The position numbers were made by a program, and so were the translations under genes. DNA of 64,000 nucleotides. Source: Bacteroidota bacterium. GTDB taxonomy: Bacteria > Bacteroidota > Bacteroidia > NS11-12g > UBA955. Positions 51,601 to 59,234 of this stretch are shown piece after piece (position 1 is the first letter of the stretch; each line of letters begins with the position of its first letter). The notes beneath the pieces were generated by a model. It searched no databases. It was not told the DNA's origin and worked only from the letters and a program-made list of their open reading frames with translations. The stretch covers positions 34,192-98,191 of the forward strand of contig JAGXTF010000031.1 in assembly GCA_018333525.1 (NCBI GenBank), in the 5' to 3' direction.

Positions 51601-53948
51601 ATATCAGCACAGCTCTTGGAACCGCTATCAAAAGCTGGGAATGGGATTTCGGAGATGGGTCTTACAGCACCTTAAAAAATCCCCAGCACCAGTATTTAAT
51701 TCCCGGAAGATTTACAGTGAAATTAAAAATTGTAGATGCACTGGGTTGCACGCGCACCAAAATATTTCCGGATTTTATTGTTATTTCCGGGCCTTACGGC
51801 AAATTTAAATTCGATAAAACCGAAGGTTGCTATCCTTTATCGGTGCAATTTGAAGACAGTTTCAGTTCCAATACTTTTAAAACAGAATGGGATTTTGGCG
51901 ATGGTATTGTGGGCACAAACAAAACACCAAAACACGCGTATACCAAACCAGGAAGATATATTCCTGCAGTTATTTTGAGTGATTCTTTTGGTTGCAAAAT
52001 TCCTCTGCCACCAGTGGATACCATTTACGTTTATGATTATCCGCAGGCGGATTTTACCTATGCCGGAATTTGTCTGCGCGATTCTGTTTCCCTGCAAAGT
52101 ACCTCTTATACCAGAGATGAACCATTGGCAAAATGGGAATGGATTTTAGAAGGAAATAGCACGGTAGATAAAGTTGCATTTCGTTATTTATTTGGTTCCA
52201 GAAATACCCAGGTTAGACATATTGTTACTACTACCAAAGGTTGTTCAGATACCATGGATAAAATAGTTCCTTTAAAACAACCACAGGTAAGTTATCTCTC
52301 ATTTAAAGATACCTTGTGTCTGGGAAATACCTGGAAAGGTTATGGTAAATACAAATTGGATACCGCACTACAAAGCAAAGTTTGGTTGTTGAATAATAAT
52401 TATTACAGTGCTGCAGATAATATTCAATTTACTGCAAATAAATCGGGCCAATATCGTTTTGTATTTCGGGTAGAAGATGTTGCAGGTTGTTGGGATACTT
52501 TTTCAAAACCGCATCCGATCAGTGTGGGTGACACGGTAATTCCGCCAATGGTACCGCTGCTCCGCGTAAGTGTGGTAGAGGACATGGTGCACGATATTAA
52601 ATTCAGAAAATTCCCCACATTTGATTTTAGTGGATATTCTGTTTTAAGAGAAGAAGGTGGAATTTTTACACCGGTTTTGAATGTTTCGGGTCGCGCTGAT
52701 ACCCTGCATTATTTGTATGGGGTAGATGCATTACACCAGAGTTATTGCTATAAAGTGAGCACAAGAAATCTGTGCGGATTTACGCAGGATATTCAAATTT
52801 TGCCTGTGCATTGTACGGTGGAAGTAAGCGGAAAACCGGATACCAATGTATCGTTATTGAAATGGAACAATTACACCGGATGGCCCGTAAAACAATATGA
52901 TGTTTACAGAGAAAATCTGCAGAATCCGGGCACGTTTGACAGCATTGGAACAACCGATGGAAATACAACATGGTATAACGACTCGTCTATCGCTTGTTAT
53001 ATCAATCATGTATATGTAATCAAAGCGAATGAGAGCAATGGCAATTTGGAGAGAAGCTGGAGTGATACCTGCCATGTGAAACCCATTTATTTGAATATTG
53101 TTCCGGCACCGGAAATTCGCAGGGCAACTGTAGTGAATGATAAATATGTTCGTTTAGAATGGGACGAAATTAAAAAGAACAGACAGCCCATTGATTTTTA
53201 TGAAATAGAAAAAGCGAATGCTCAGGGCAAATTTCAATGGTTATTTACCTCCCCGTTTGCAGATTCATTTGTATACAAAGACCTGAACACGCAGGTAGAT
53301 GATTACAGTTATTTGTACCAGTTGCGAGCGGTAGATGTATGCGGAGACAAAAGCGATTATTCCAATCCGGCGAAAAGTATTTTGCTCCAAACCGATGTGA
53401 ATAAAGATTACCGCCCTGTGCTAAATTGGACTGCATACAGGGAATGGCCGGAAGGCGTAAAGCAATATGTGGTGGAAAAGCGCAGTGGCACTGGCAATTT
53501 TGAGGAAGTGGGCAGAACCGTTCCGGAAGATACTTTTTACATCGACAACATCAGCGGATTGAATTGTATTCCTGTATTTGAATACCGGGTATATGCCATA
53601 CGCAACAATACCCCGCATTTGCCATTTGCAGCCGAAATAAGAAGCTATAGCAATGTGGATGGCCCTCCAATCGAAACCAAGATTTTTATTCCAAATGCGT
53701 ACACGCCGGATGCCAATCATTTAAATGACGTTTTTAAACCAATTGGAATTTACATTGCATCTTACACCATGAAAATTTACACCCGCTGGGGCGAAAAGGT
53801 TTATGAAGGCAGTGAGTGTGACAATTCCTGGAATGGTTATTACAATGGATCATTGGCACCAAATGGCGTTTATGCATATTTAGTAAACGCAATTGGCGCA
53901 GATGGAAAGAGATATGTGTTTAGCGGGGATGTGACGTTGATGCGCTAA
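48669..53948 (+). CDS. Giant PKD-repeat T9SS type B cargo protein
   Basis: 1759 residues. The start is TTG at 48669, opening a good signal peptide (MKTYRFFFYSVLFLFAVGQA then NGQ). From about 25 to 1290 there are around a dozen PKD-type domains with W-x-W-D-F-G-D-G, S-T-x-x-N-P-x-H-x-Y and G-x-Y-x-V-x-L-x-V motifs. About 1310-1660 contains fibronectin-III-like units (Y-x-V-x-R-E, L-x-W-x-x-Y). The last ~85 residues (IFIPNAYTPDANHLNDVFKP, IYTRWGEKVYEG) are the CHU_C/type B sorting domain. Large cell-surface or matrix protein, possibly an adhesin or gliding-related. Its last 159 bp are duplicated at 54943-55101. Confidence 0.9.
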   Translation: MKTYRFFFYSVLFLFAVGQANGQTNFKASPTQGCVPLNVSFTDLTVGAVQWEWDFGNGNKSTLKNASAIYYNSGKFTVTLTTWDNTGNKTSITKTNVIRAFKNPVAAFTANPRVVCVGEKMTFTSNSTPGDTGIVKYSWDMGDGTLVNQVTPGYAYKSAGTYNVSLVVIDGHGCQDKLLKNGYVRVKPTPTASFLIDSGYNCEIPTTIHFTNKSKGGNLTYNWDFGDGAKSTAQNPSHKYTNYGSYAPTLTVTDTNGCSYTYTVTGGVFLGPITADFTASKTTLCGPGNVDFNLTGKLVGSVIYEWDFGDGGTATKASPSHYYSKEGKYTVKLTARALYRNCTTVVEKKNLITVNPLPKGTISVSDSFPCEPPFAVQLKYNDPKGFKTINWMYELDGKVYSGGSSQTLNLLINDYKSRKYKALVENKEGCKDTITLDWAVKADSVVADFSGDTSGCQPILARFKDQSVSDYKVKSWDWTFHDGTKSYNKTASKLYLDSGRFKVKLIVITEHGCKDSVVKMVNAGYKTSPSFKILSALEICNNSDTIHFYNTTKYPGFNIDSFRWVYDSVLDRTRLKIPLSQKSYKSTDVWATYDRDTGWLTLQLISYHHGCPDTMTMRDTIYIKPPFAKIEITPDPCYSNKLIVKNISKLYTRFEWIVDKIKYTDDSLLLDVNSAHTIILRLWNDTAGCYDTAKIDYLPSPDKVELCGAKLSSNCTPAVLTNCLKEANDVTQGFWTLNGTDTVWTAGPVKYNLDTAGKYILTFHLRQGLNCYKTFSETVTVTNGVLKGSVTKPATCMPATIQLIDSGWAPGPVKHAWRMSNGDVVLATSQVVNYVLQNSYTDTLEIRLTNEPNVGLCKPVKIFYIPTNGPGVRLSYAWQNTCSTSTFIANADANPNKGVKPFSFSWNMGDGSTFGSQFVSYKYQDTGWYTVSVTVTDANGCKATDIKRIYIPEFRLDVKITSDTFGSGCPPLYVNFQDISTALGTAIKSWEWDFGDGSYSTLKNPQHQYLIPGRFTVKLKIVDALGCTRTKIFPDFIVISGPYGKFKFDKTEGCYPLSVQFEDSFSSNTFKTEWDFGDGIVGTNKTPKHAYTKPGRYIPAVILSDSFGCKIPLPPVDTIYVYDYPQADFTYAGICLRDSVSLQSTSYTRDEPLAKWEWILEGNSTVDKVAFRYLFGSRNTQVRHIVTTTKGCSDTMDKIVPLKQPQVSYLSFKDTLCLGNTWKGYGKYKLDTALQSKVWLLNNNYYSAADNIQFTANKSGQYRFVFRVEDVAGCWDTFSKPHPISVGDTVIPPMVPLLRVSVVEDMVHDIKFRKFPTFDFSGYSVLREEGGIFTPVLNVSGRADTLHYLYGVDALHQSYCYKVSTRNLCGFTQDIQILPVHCTVEVSGKPDTNVSLLKWNNYTGWPVKQYDVYRENLQNPGTFDSIGTTDGNTTWYNDSSIACYINHVYVIKANESNGNLERSWSDTCHVKPIYLNIVPAPEIRRATVVNDKYVRLEWDEIKKNRQPIDFYEIEKANAQGKFQWLFTSPFADSFVYKDLNTQVDDYSYLYQLRAVDVCGDKSDYSNPAKSILLQTDVNKDYRPVLNWTAYREWPEGVKQYVVEKRSGTGNFEEVGRTVPEDTFYIDNISGLNCIPVFEYRVYAIRNNTPHLPFAAEIRSYSNVDGPPIETKIFIPNAYTPDANHLNDVFKPIGIYIASYTMKIYTRWGEKVYEGSECDNSWNGYYNGSLAPNGVYAYLVNAIGADGKRYVFSGDVTLMR

Positions 53949-53967
53949 AGCAAAATATCCCGAATAA

Positions 53968-54744
53968 ATGTATTTCATTTTCTCCAAAATCAAACTTTCA
54001 CAAATGGGAAGTCTGGTTTGTGTTATACTATTTATTGTTTATTTTACATCCTGCAAAACTGCATTTATTGGCAATAATCCAATTCTGCCAATTACTGATT
54101 CTGCAAATCGATTTTCTGTTTCTTCAACAGGCGGAAATCTCCAGTTACAAATATTGGCAAAGCAAAAACATTTTATTACCATTTCAGGGGATTATCATTT
54201 GAAAGGTTCCGTTTCCCTTCCAGGATCTGAATATGGTTGGACAAGTTTTTATCAATCTTCCGGCATTTATTATGGATTAACAAAAAAAATAGGTTCTCAT
54301 GGCAATTCTGTATTTGTGAATTTGGGTGGTGGATTTGGCAGTACATACTATTTTGCAAATTATATGGAACATGACCATACAGAACCATGGTATAGAATAC
54401 GTTTTAATTCAGAATTTGAAATTATTTCTGGCCAGACATCATTTAAAATTGTTACTGGCAAGTCATCCTATTTTATTCCGGGAATTGAATTAAACTATGT
54501 TCGGTTCAATTCAACAGGAATTGACAGAACATCATCTCACAATAATTCGTACCCAATAAAGTCAACAGAACTATTTGGGAATATGGAAAAATTGAAGAAT
54601 AAAAATCTTCTTTTTCCGGAAGTTTTCATTACTTATATGCACAACAAAAACCACTTCCTATTTTTCACAACCATTGCTGCAAAAGCATCCTCATTGCCAG
54701 ATATGTCGGTTTCGCTGAGATTGGGTTTGGGTGTCAATTTTTAG
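53968..54744 (+). CDS. Predicted outer-membrane lipoprotein/barrel-like protein, unknown
   Basis: 258 residues. The N-terminus MYFIFSKIKLSQ and a hydrophobic stretch end in YFTSC (Cys29), a lipobox; an alternative ATG 36 bp in would leave a signal peptide without positive charge. The mature part shows beta strands with aromatic and glycine repeats (SVFVNLGGGFGSTYYF, VSLRLGLGVNF at the C-terminus, ending in Phe), like an outer-membrane beta-barrel or porin-like protein. It is 19 bp downstream of the PKD gene on the same strand and probably co-transcribed, so it may assist or accompany that cargo. Family not recognised. Confidence 0.65.
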   Translation: MYFIFSKIKLSQMGSLVCVILFIVYFTSCKTAFIGNNPILPITDSANRFSVSSTGGNLQLQILAKQKHFITISGDYHLKGSVSLPGSEYGWTSFYQSSGIYYGLTKKIGSHGNSVFVNLGGGFGSTYYFANYMEHDHTEPWYRIRFNSEFEIISGQTSFKIVTGKSSYFIPGIELNYVRFNSTGIDRTSSHNNSYPIKSTELFGNMEKLKNKNLLFPEVFITYMHNKNHFLFFTTIAAKASSLPDMSVSLRLGLGVNF

Positions 54745-54764
54745 ATTAAAATCTTGTGATCATA

Positions 54765-54813
54765 TTTTCTCCTGCGGTTAGTCTCTGCGCAGCCAGGTGG
54801 AGCGAGACCAACC
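54765..54813. repeat. GGTTGGTC palindromic element, copy with short interior
   Basis: TTTTCTCC then GGTTAGTCTC (54776-54785) and GAGACCAACC (54804-54813), 18 bases apart. Same family as 20500-20545. Confidence 0.65.
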
Positions 54814-54869
54814 GAAATCCCTACAGAGCATAACCAACCATCCTTCAATTTCATTCTGTCCTAATTACT

Positions 54870-54949
54870 GGTTGGTCTCATGAATTCCTGGATATTTGTG
54901 CTATGTTTATTGTATTTAGGTGAATTCAAAAGACCAACCAGAGGAGAAA
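54870..54949. repeat. GGTTGGTC palindromic element joined to a duplicated gene fragment
   Basis: GGTTGGTCT (54870-54878) and AGACCAACC (54931-54939), with GAATTC words on both inner sides, then AGAGGAGAAAA. The final GGAGAAAA (54943-54950) is also the first conserved part of the duplicated fragment. Confidence 0.65.
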
Positions 54950-55101
54950 AAGTTTATGAAGGCGGCGAATGCGACAATTCCTGGAATGGTTATTACAATG
55001 GAACCTTAGCACCAAATGGCGTTTACGCTTATTTGGTAAACGCCATTGGCGCAGATGGAAAAAGATATGTGTTTAGCGAAGATGTGACTTTGATGCGGTA
55101 A
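54943..55101 (+). pseudogene. Isolated T9SS type B sorting-domain fragment (duplicate of the PKD gene 3' end)
   Basis: The 159 bp match 53790-53948 with 18 base differences by hand alignment. In the 52-codon alignment only three amino acids differ (S to G, S to T, G to E); 12 of 15 changed codons are synonymous. The frame is open from an ATG at 54880 inside the adjacent repeat, giving a 73-residue product with a hydrophobic start (MNSWIFVLCLLYLGEF) and only the end of a sorting domain. Called a pseudogene because the upstream two thirds of the sorting domain are missing, but the synonymous bias means it came from, or still is, a sequence under selection. Function unproven. Confidence 0.65.
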
Positions 55102-55367
55102 CATTCGTTAGTTGTCAGTTGTCAGTTGTTAGTAATTAGTGGTTAGTAAAAAGCCCAATGAGAAATTACGAGGTGAGGGAATGGAGAATTGTATGCTTTA
55201 GTCTAGTTTTTCCATCGAATCAATAACTACTGATTTAAATTTTGAAATTACTATTTGATGAATTTATACAAGATTATTCAAACTTGAATGGCTTGAAATG
55301 ATAATTTGCAGAATTCCAGAAAAACAAATACATTCGCTATTATTTGCACTTAAATTCTTAATTTCTT
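55102..55367. other. Intergenic DNA with a short heptamer repeat
   Basis: GTTGTCA-like heptamers repeat at about 55111-55131 and trail into TTAGTAATTAGTGGTTAG. The rest to 55367 is AT-rich with no supported gene; a weak TATTATTTG at 55340-55348 might serve the regulator gene. Confidence 0.5.
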
Positions 55368-56027
55368 ATGATTTGCAAAATTGCCATTTCCGAAGATCAT
55401 GTAATGGTGAGACAGGGATTAAAATCACTGCTTAACGACACAAAAAAATATAATGTAACCATTGAAGCATCTAATGGTATCGAGTTGCTGGAAGCGTTAA
55501 AAAACGCTTCTGAACTTCCCCGGTTATGCATTGTTGACATATTTATGCCATTAATGAATGGTATTGATGTGATGAATGAAATATCCAAAAATTATCCTGG
55601 TATTGATTGCATTGCCATATCTATGGACAATAGCTCAGAAACACTTACTAAAGCGAAAGAAGCTGGTGCAAAAGCATTTGTACTTAAAGAAAATGCAATT
55701 GAGGAGTTGGTAGTAGCTTTAGACCGTGTTATAAAAAGTGATTTGTATTATCATAATTCACTTCTTTCCTATGAATATCCAATAAATAATATAAGTACAC
55801 CTGAGCAAAGTAATAAAGGGTCGGAAACACTTTTAACACGAAGGGAGATTGAGTTCCTGATGCACTATAGCACTGGTCTAAGATATAAGGATATTGCTGA
55901 AATAATGAATGTAAGTATAAAAACACTTAATACATATAGGGACCACATTTGTGATAAATTAGACATTCATGGTAGGAGCAATTTAATCGTATATGCAAGA
56001 AAACTTGGGCTGTTGAATAAACAATAG
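55368..56027 (+). CDS. Orphan LuxR/NarL-type response regulator
   Basis: 219 residues. Receiver with E9/D10, phospho-acceptor D57 in CIVDIF, S85 and K107; LuxR-type HTH at about 155-215 with LTRREIEFLMHYSTGLRYKD and IAEIMNVSIKTLNTYRDHI. No histidine kinase is encoded nearby, so its partner is elsewhere. Similar in layout and recognition helix to the regulator at 16125-16799. A perfect 18-bp palindrome (56147-56164) lies 120 bp after its stop, and the glycine-rich/type B cargo genes follow, so these are plausible targets. AT-rich surroundings. Confidence 0.9.
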   Translation: MICKIAISEDHVMVRQGLKSLLNDTKKYNVTIEASNGIELLEALKNASELPRLCIVDIFMPLMNGIDVMNEISKNYPGIDCIAISMDNSSETLTKAKEAGAKAFVLKENAIEELVVALDRVIKSDLYYHNSLLSYEYPINNISTPEQSNKGSETLLTRREIEFLMHYSTGLRYKDIAEIMNVSIKTLNTYRDHICDKLDIHGRSNLIVYARKLGLLNKQ

Positions 56028-56146
56028 TTAGAATTTTATGACAATTCCGAAATTGATTTGATTTATTTGAATTTCCCTTAATTCCAATAAACTTATTAGA
56101 TTAAATGTGGGTTCTTTTGACATAGCATATTCTGATGATTCTGAAC

Positions 56147-56164
56147 ATAGGTGATTTCACCTAT
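56147..56164. promoter_or_regulatory. 18-bp perfect palindrome ATAGGTGATTTCACCTAT
   Basis: ATAGGTGA-TT-TCACCTAT, 8+2+8, between the orphan regulator and the cargo genes. Its core matches GGTGATTTCAC at 13835-13845 near the other LuxR-type regulator of similar recognition helix. Likely an operator; binding protein is inference. Confidence 0.5.
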
Positions 56165-56728
56165 TGATAAAATCAAATGGAACATATTCATTTGTTATTA
56201 GATTATACTCCGTATTAATTATCATTATGTCATTCCTTTTATTGAATTTAATAACTTTTGTATGTACAAAATCAAATCCCACCTAATTCATTCGTATGAA
56301 TGTTCAAATGGACTATTATTTTATGTTCTACACATAAATAATAGTACTTAATTATTAATTAGCAATTAGGAAATGAAAATAACACCTTAGTTGTATACGT
56401 TTGAAAATTGTAAATTGAATGGAGTTCCTTTCCCAACCTCAATAATTTAAGGACTATTTTCAATTTATTGGAATTTTAGTTACTATTTGAAATTAAATCT
56501 GCTAGAAGACCATGATTTTTATGGCCTTGTGGCTCCCACCATTTATCCGGAGCTACATTGTATTAACCCTTCTAGAATATTTATTGAGAAAAAGGTTGAG
56601 CTGTTATTTTGGACCGGTACAAAATTGAATAGCGTTTTTATTCCAGAATTATTTTTAATTCAAACTGTTCTCCTTCAGAGTGCACTGGGGGGCGTGTGTC
56701 CGAAATACGATAACGAGTAGGATCTTCT

Positions 56729-56742
56729 TACAGTTTACTGTA
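56729..56742. promoter_or_regulatory. 14-bp palindrome TACAGTTTACTGTA
   Basis: TACAGT-TT-ACTGTA, 14 bases before the ATG at 56757, a position where a bound protein or an RNA hairpin could affect initiation. Unrelated in sequence to the other palindromes. Confidence 0.35.
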
Positions 56743-56756
56743 TAAAACTTATTAAT

Positions 56757-59228
56757 ATGAAAACAAAACAAAATTGTCGATTAGAACTTAATGAACAATT
56801 GAGACGCAATCAAAATTATTTTAGATTGGTGAATTTGGGATTATTTAAGAATGGCATTTTACTTTTAATTGCTTTCCTGGGTTATTTCAATTTACATGGT
56901 CAAATGAATGGTTGGCCTGTAAGTGGTACAGGAAGTTACACTGTAAACAGCAATGAAACCTGGTGTTTGGATCGTTGCCACGTTACAGGTTTAGTTTCAG
57001 GATCGGGTCCATATACGGTCTCGTATGACAATTATGAAGGAACACTTGCAGTAGGTGATTGGTGTATGATGGTGCAAATGGAAGGTACTTCCGCGGGCCA
57101 ATACACACTAGTTGAAGTAACAACTGGTCCTTCAGCGCCTTCAAGCGGCAATATTTCGGTCAATCCATATTCTGGCGGTGGTTATTCGAACAGTTGGTTA
57201 ACATGGACATATACTGGAAAAGTACAACTGGTAAAAATTGCCAGGTTCTGGGATCTCACCTTAAATAGTGGAGTAGTAACTTGTCCTGCATACGATGCTT
57301 CAAAAGGAACAGGTGGAATCCTGGCTGTGATGGTAGGACATGATTTCAATTTAAACGGGGGATTTATGAATGTGTCAAAAAAAGGATTTAAAAGCACCTG
57401 GTCAGGTTCACCAACACCGGGAGCTGGTGGAATGGGCAAAAATGCGGCTTCTTCCTGGCTTTCTCCATATGTTGGATCCGCTGGTGGGCATGGTGGAAAT
57501 GTAAACAGCAATAATTATGTTGGGTATACACCAAGTCATAGCTTAACAGTACTTACAAAATATGGCCAACCCAATGGACCTATTTGCTCAAATTTTGGCT
57601 CTCCAGTAACACCAATGTACGGAGGTGATGATGGACTTCCCGGTGGTTCGGCCGATAATAATTTAAATCCGGGTAATCCAACCACAGGAGAAACCACACA
57701 TAGCAGTGGTGCAGCTTCCAGCTACGCATCAACTATTGTGTTAGGAGCAAGTGGTGCTTCCGGCGCAAGTGGTGGAGATGGCGCAGGTGGAGGTGGATAT
57801 GGAGGAAATGGCGGCAATAGCAGGCTAAATACTCCGGTTTTCGGAGGATCAGGTGGCACAGTGGGCTATGATGGTGGAGACGCCGCTCTTGGAGGCATAG
57901 GCGGTGGAATTTTATATTTAAAAGTTGCCAACTCATATAGCAGTGTTGGTGCAGCTCCAAAAAGATTTTATGCTCAAGGCAGCCAAGGCGGTCATGGCGA
58001 AATTGGAGGTAATGGCGGATATGGCGGAATGGGCGGAAAAGGTGGTTTTGGTGGATGCGATGGCTCCAACTTGTATACTCCAGGTGGCTGGGGTGGCTTC
58101 GGTGAAGGAGGTATCGGTGGTGAAGGCGGCGATGGTGGCAATGGTGGTGGAGGTGGATCTGTTTGGATACTAAAGAAAAGCGGTGGTACCCATTTTACAT
58201 TTAGTGGATTTATTTCAGCTTCAGCCGGACCAGGTGGTGCAGGCGGACAAGGCGGTTACACCCCAACTTATCAAAACACACCAAATGCACGACACTATAC
58301 ATTGGGCAGTTTGGACAATATGCCTTGCAAAGGAGATCTTCAAGCTTGCAGCCCCATTCGCGTTTGCATTCCATCCAAATGCGATTGCGATGAATTATTC
58401 AGACATCTGGGCTCAGATATAGGAAGTGGAATTACACTCAACACCCCTCCAGGTGACTGGAGCTTTTCTAAAACAGGTCAGGCTTCGGTTTATTGGAATA
58501 AAGTGGATAAACTCTATTATTGGCAAACAAGCATTGTAAATGGAACTACATGTTCTACCCGTATCGATTGTAAAATGATCCATACCACACAATTTAAAGA
58601 CTTCATGGATATTCTATTCGCACAGACTGCCTTAATTCAGGGTAGCGGATCCCCCGGAATAGATGGCGCCGCAATGAGCAGTGGAAAAACCCAACTAAAG
58701 ACCGGATCCTATATGATTATGGAATACGATCCAAGCTATCACATTCTTACGGATTATGACGATCCAAATGAACCCTATGTTCAGGCCGGTGGTTGTGGAA
58801 CTTATTACGATATTACTCATGGTGGCTATGGGGCAGGACCAGGTGGAAGCGCCGGTGATGCAGATGAAGATGATGTGCTGATTCAATATGACCAAACAGG
58901 TGGTGGTGGTGGAGCGGGATCTGATGGGGGTTCAGGAAATGTAACTGAGGAATCCGGAGTATCCATACCAAAACCGCTGGATGAAGGAAACAATCGCGAC
59001 AACTTAATGGCAAAAGTGGATTTAAGCTGTTCGAAAGGACAACTTTCTATCAAAATTGACAACAAATTGCCATTTTACTTTGAACTTAATACAATAGATG
59101 GTAAATTCGTAAGAAGGGGTGAAAACAATGTTTCTCAGGTAACTGTTGACAATGTATCTCCCGGGCTTTATTACTTGAGAATATTGCAAGATTCAAAAGT
59201 GAAAACTGTAAAATTTGTAGTTGACTAG
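56757..59228 (+). CDS. Glycine-rich secreted protein with T9SS type A sorting domain
   Basis: 823 residues. A long basic N-terminus leads to a hydrophobic segment (about 31-46) ending near NLHGQ, a plausible signal peptide. About 55-190 is beta-rich (GDWCMMVQMEGTSAGQYTLV). From about 215 to 500 the chain is dominated by GG-x, GG-N-GG-x and GG-F/Y-GG-x repeats, like polyglycine-helix or collagen-like fibres. A cysteine-rich stretch (CSPIRVCIPSKCDCDE) follows near 535, then a second Gly-rich segment near 720-735. The last ~70 residues (LPFYFELNTIDGKFVRRGEN ... GLYYLRIL) are a type A sorting domain. The downstream type B cargo starts six bases later. Probably surface or matrix structure. Confidence 0.85.
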   Translation: MKTKQNCRLELNEQLRRNQNYFRLVNLGLFKNGILLLIAFLGYFNLHGQMNGWPVSGTGSYTVNSNETWCLDRCHVTGLVSGSGPYTVSYDNYEGTLAVGDWCMMVQMEGTSAGQYTLVEVTTGPSAPSSGNISVNPYSGGGYSNSWLTWTYTGKVQLVKIARFWDLTLNSGVVTCPAYDASKGTGGILAVMVGHDFNLNGGFMNVSKKGFKSTWSGSPTPGAGGMGKNAASSWLSPYVGSAGGHGGNVNSNNYVGYTPSHSLTVLTKYGQPNGPICSNFGSPVTPMYGGDDGLPGGSADNNLNPGNPTTGETTHSSGAASSYASTIVLGASGASGASGGDGAGGGGYGGNGGNSRLNTPVFGGSGGTVGYDGGDAALGGIGGGILYLKVANSYSSVGAAPKRFYAQGSQGGHGEIGGNGGYGGMGGKGGFGGCDGSNLYTPGGWGGFGEGGIGGEGGDGGNGGGGGSVWILKKSGGTHFTFSGFISASAGPGGAGGQGGYTPTYQNTPNARHYTLGSLDNMPCKGDLQACSPIRVCIPSKCDCDELFRHLGSDIGSGITLNTPPGDWSFSKTGQASVYWNKVDKLYYWQTSIVNGTTCSTRIDCKMIHTTQFKDFMDILFAQTALIQGSGSPGIDGAAMSSGKTQLKTGSYMIMEYDPSYHILTDYDDPNEPYVQAGGCGTYYDITHGGYGAGPGGSAGDADEDDVLIQYDQTGGGGGAGSDGGSGNVTEESGVSIPKPLDEGNNRDNLMAKVDLSCSKGQLSIKIDNKLPFYFELNTIDGKFVRRGENNVSQVTVDNVSPGLYYLRILQDSKVKTVKFVVD

Positions 59229-59234
59229 AGAATT

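Larger units (their letters stand above)
56028..56756. other. Long AT-rich intergenic region, no convincing gene
   Basis: About 730 bp. It holds the palindromes at 56147-56164 and 56729-56742. A 77-codon frame at 56487-56720 lacks a credible start context and recognisable motifs and is not called. The length and AT content fit a regulatory upstream region for the cargo gene at 56757. Confidence 0.5.

Noticed and set aside
56487..56720. 77-codon plus-strand frame
   Set aside because: No motif, no promoter or start context, AT-rich random-looking product.
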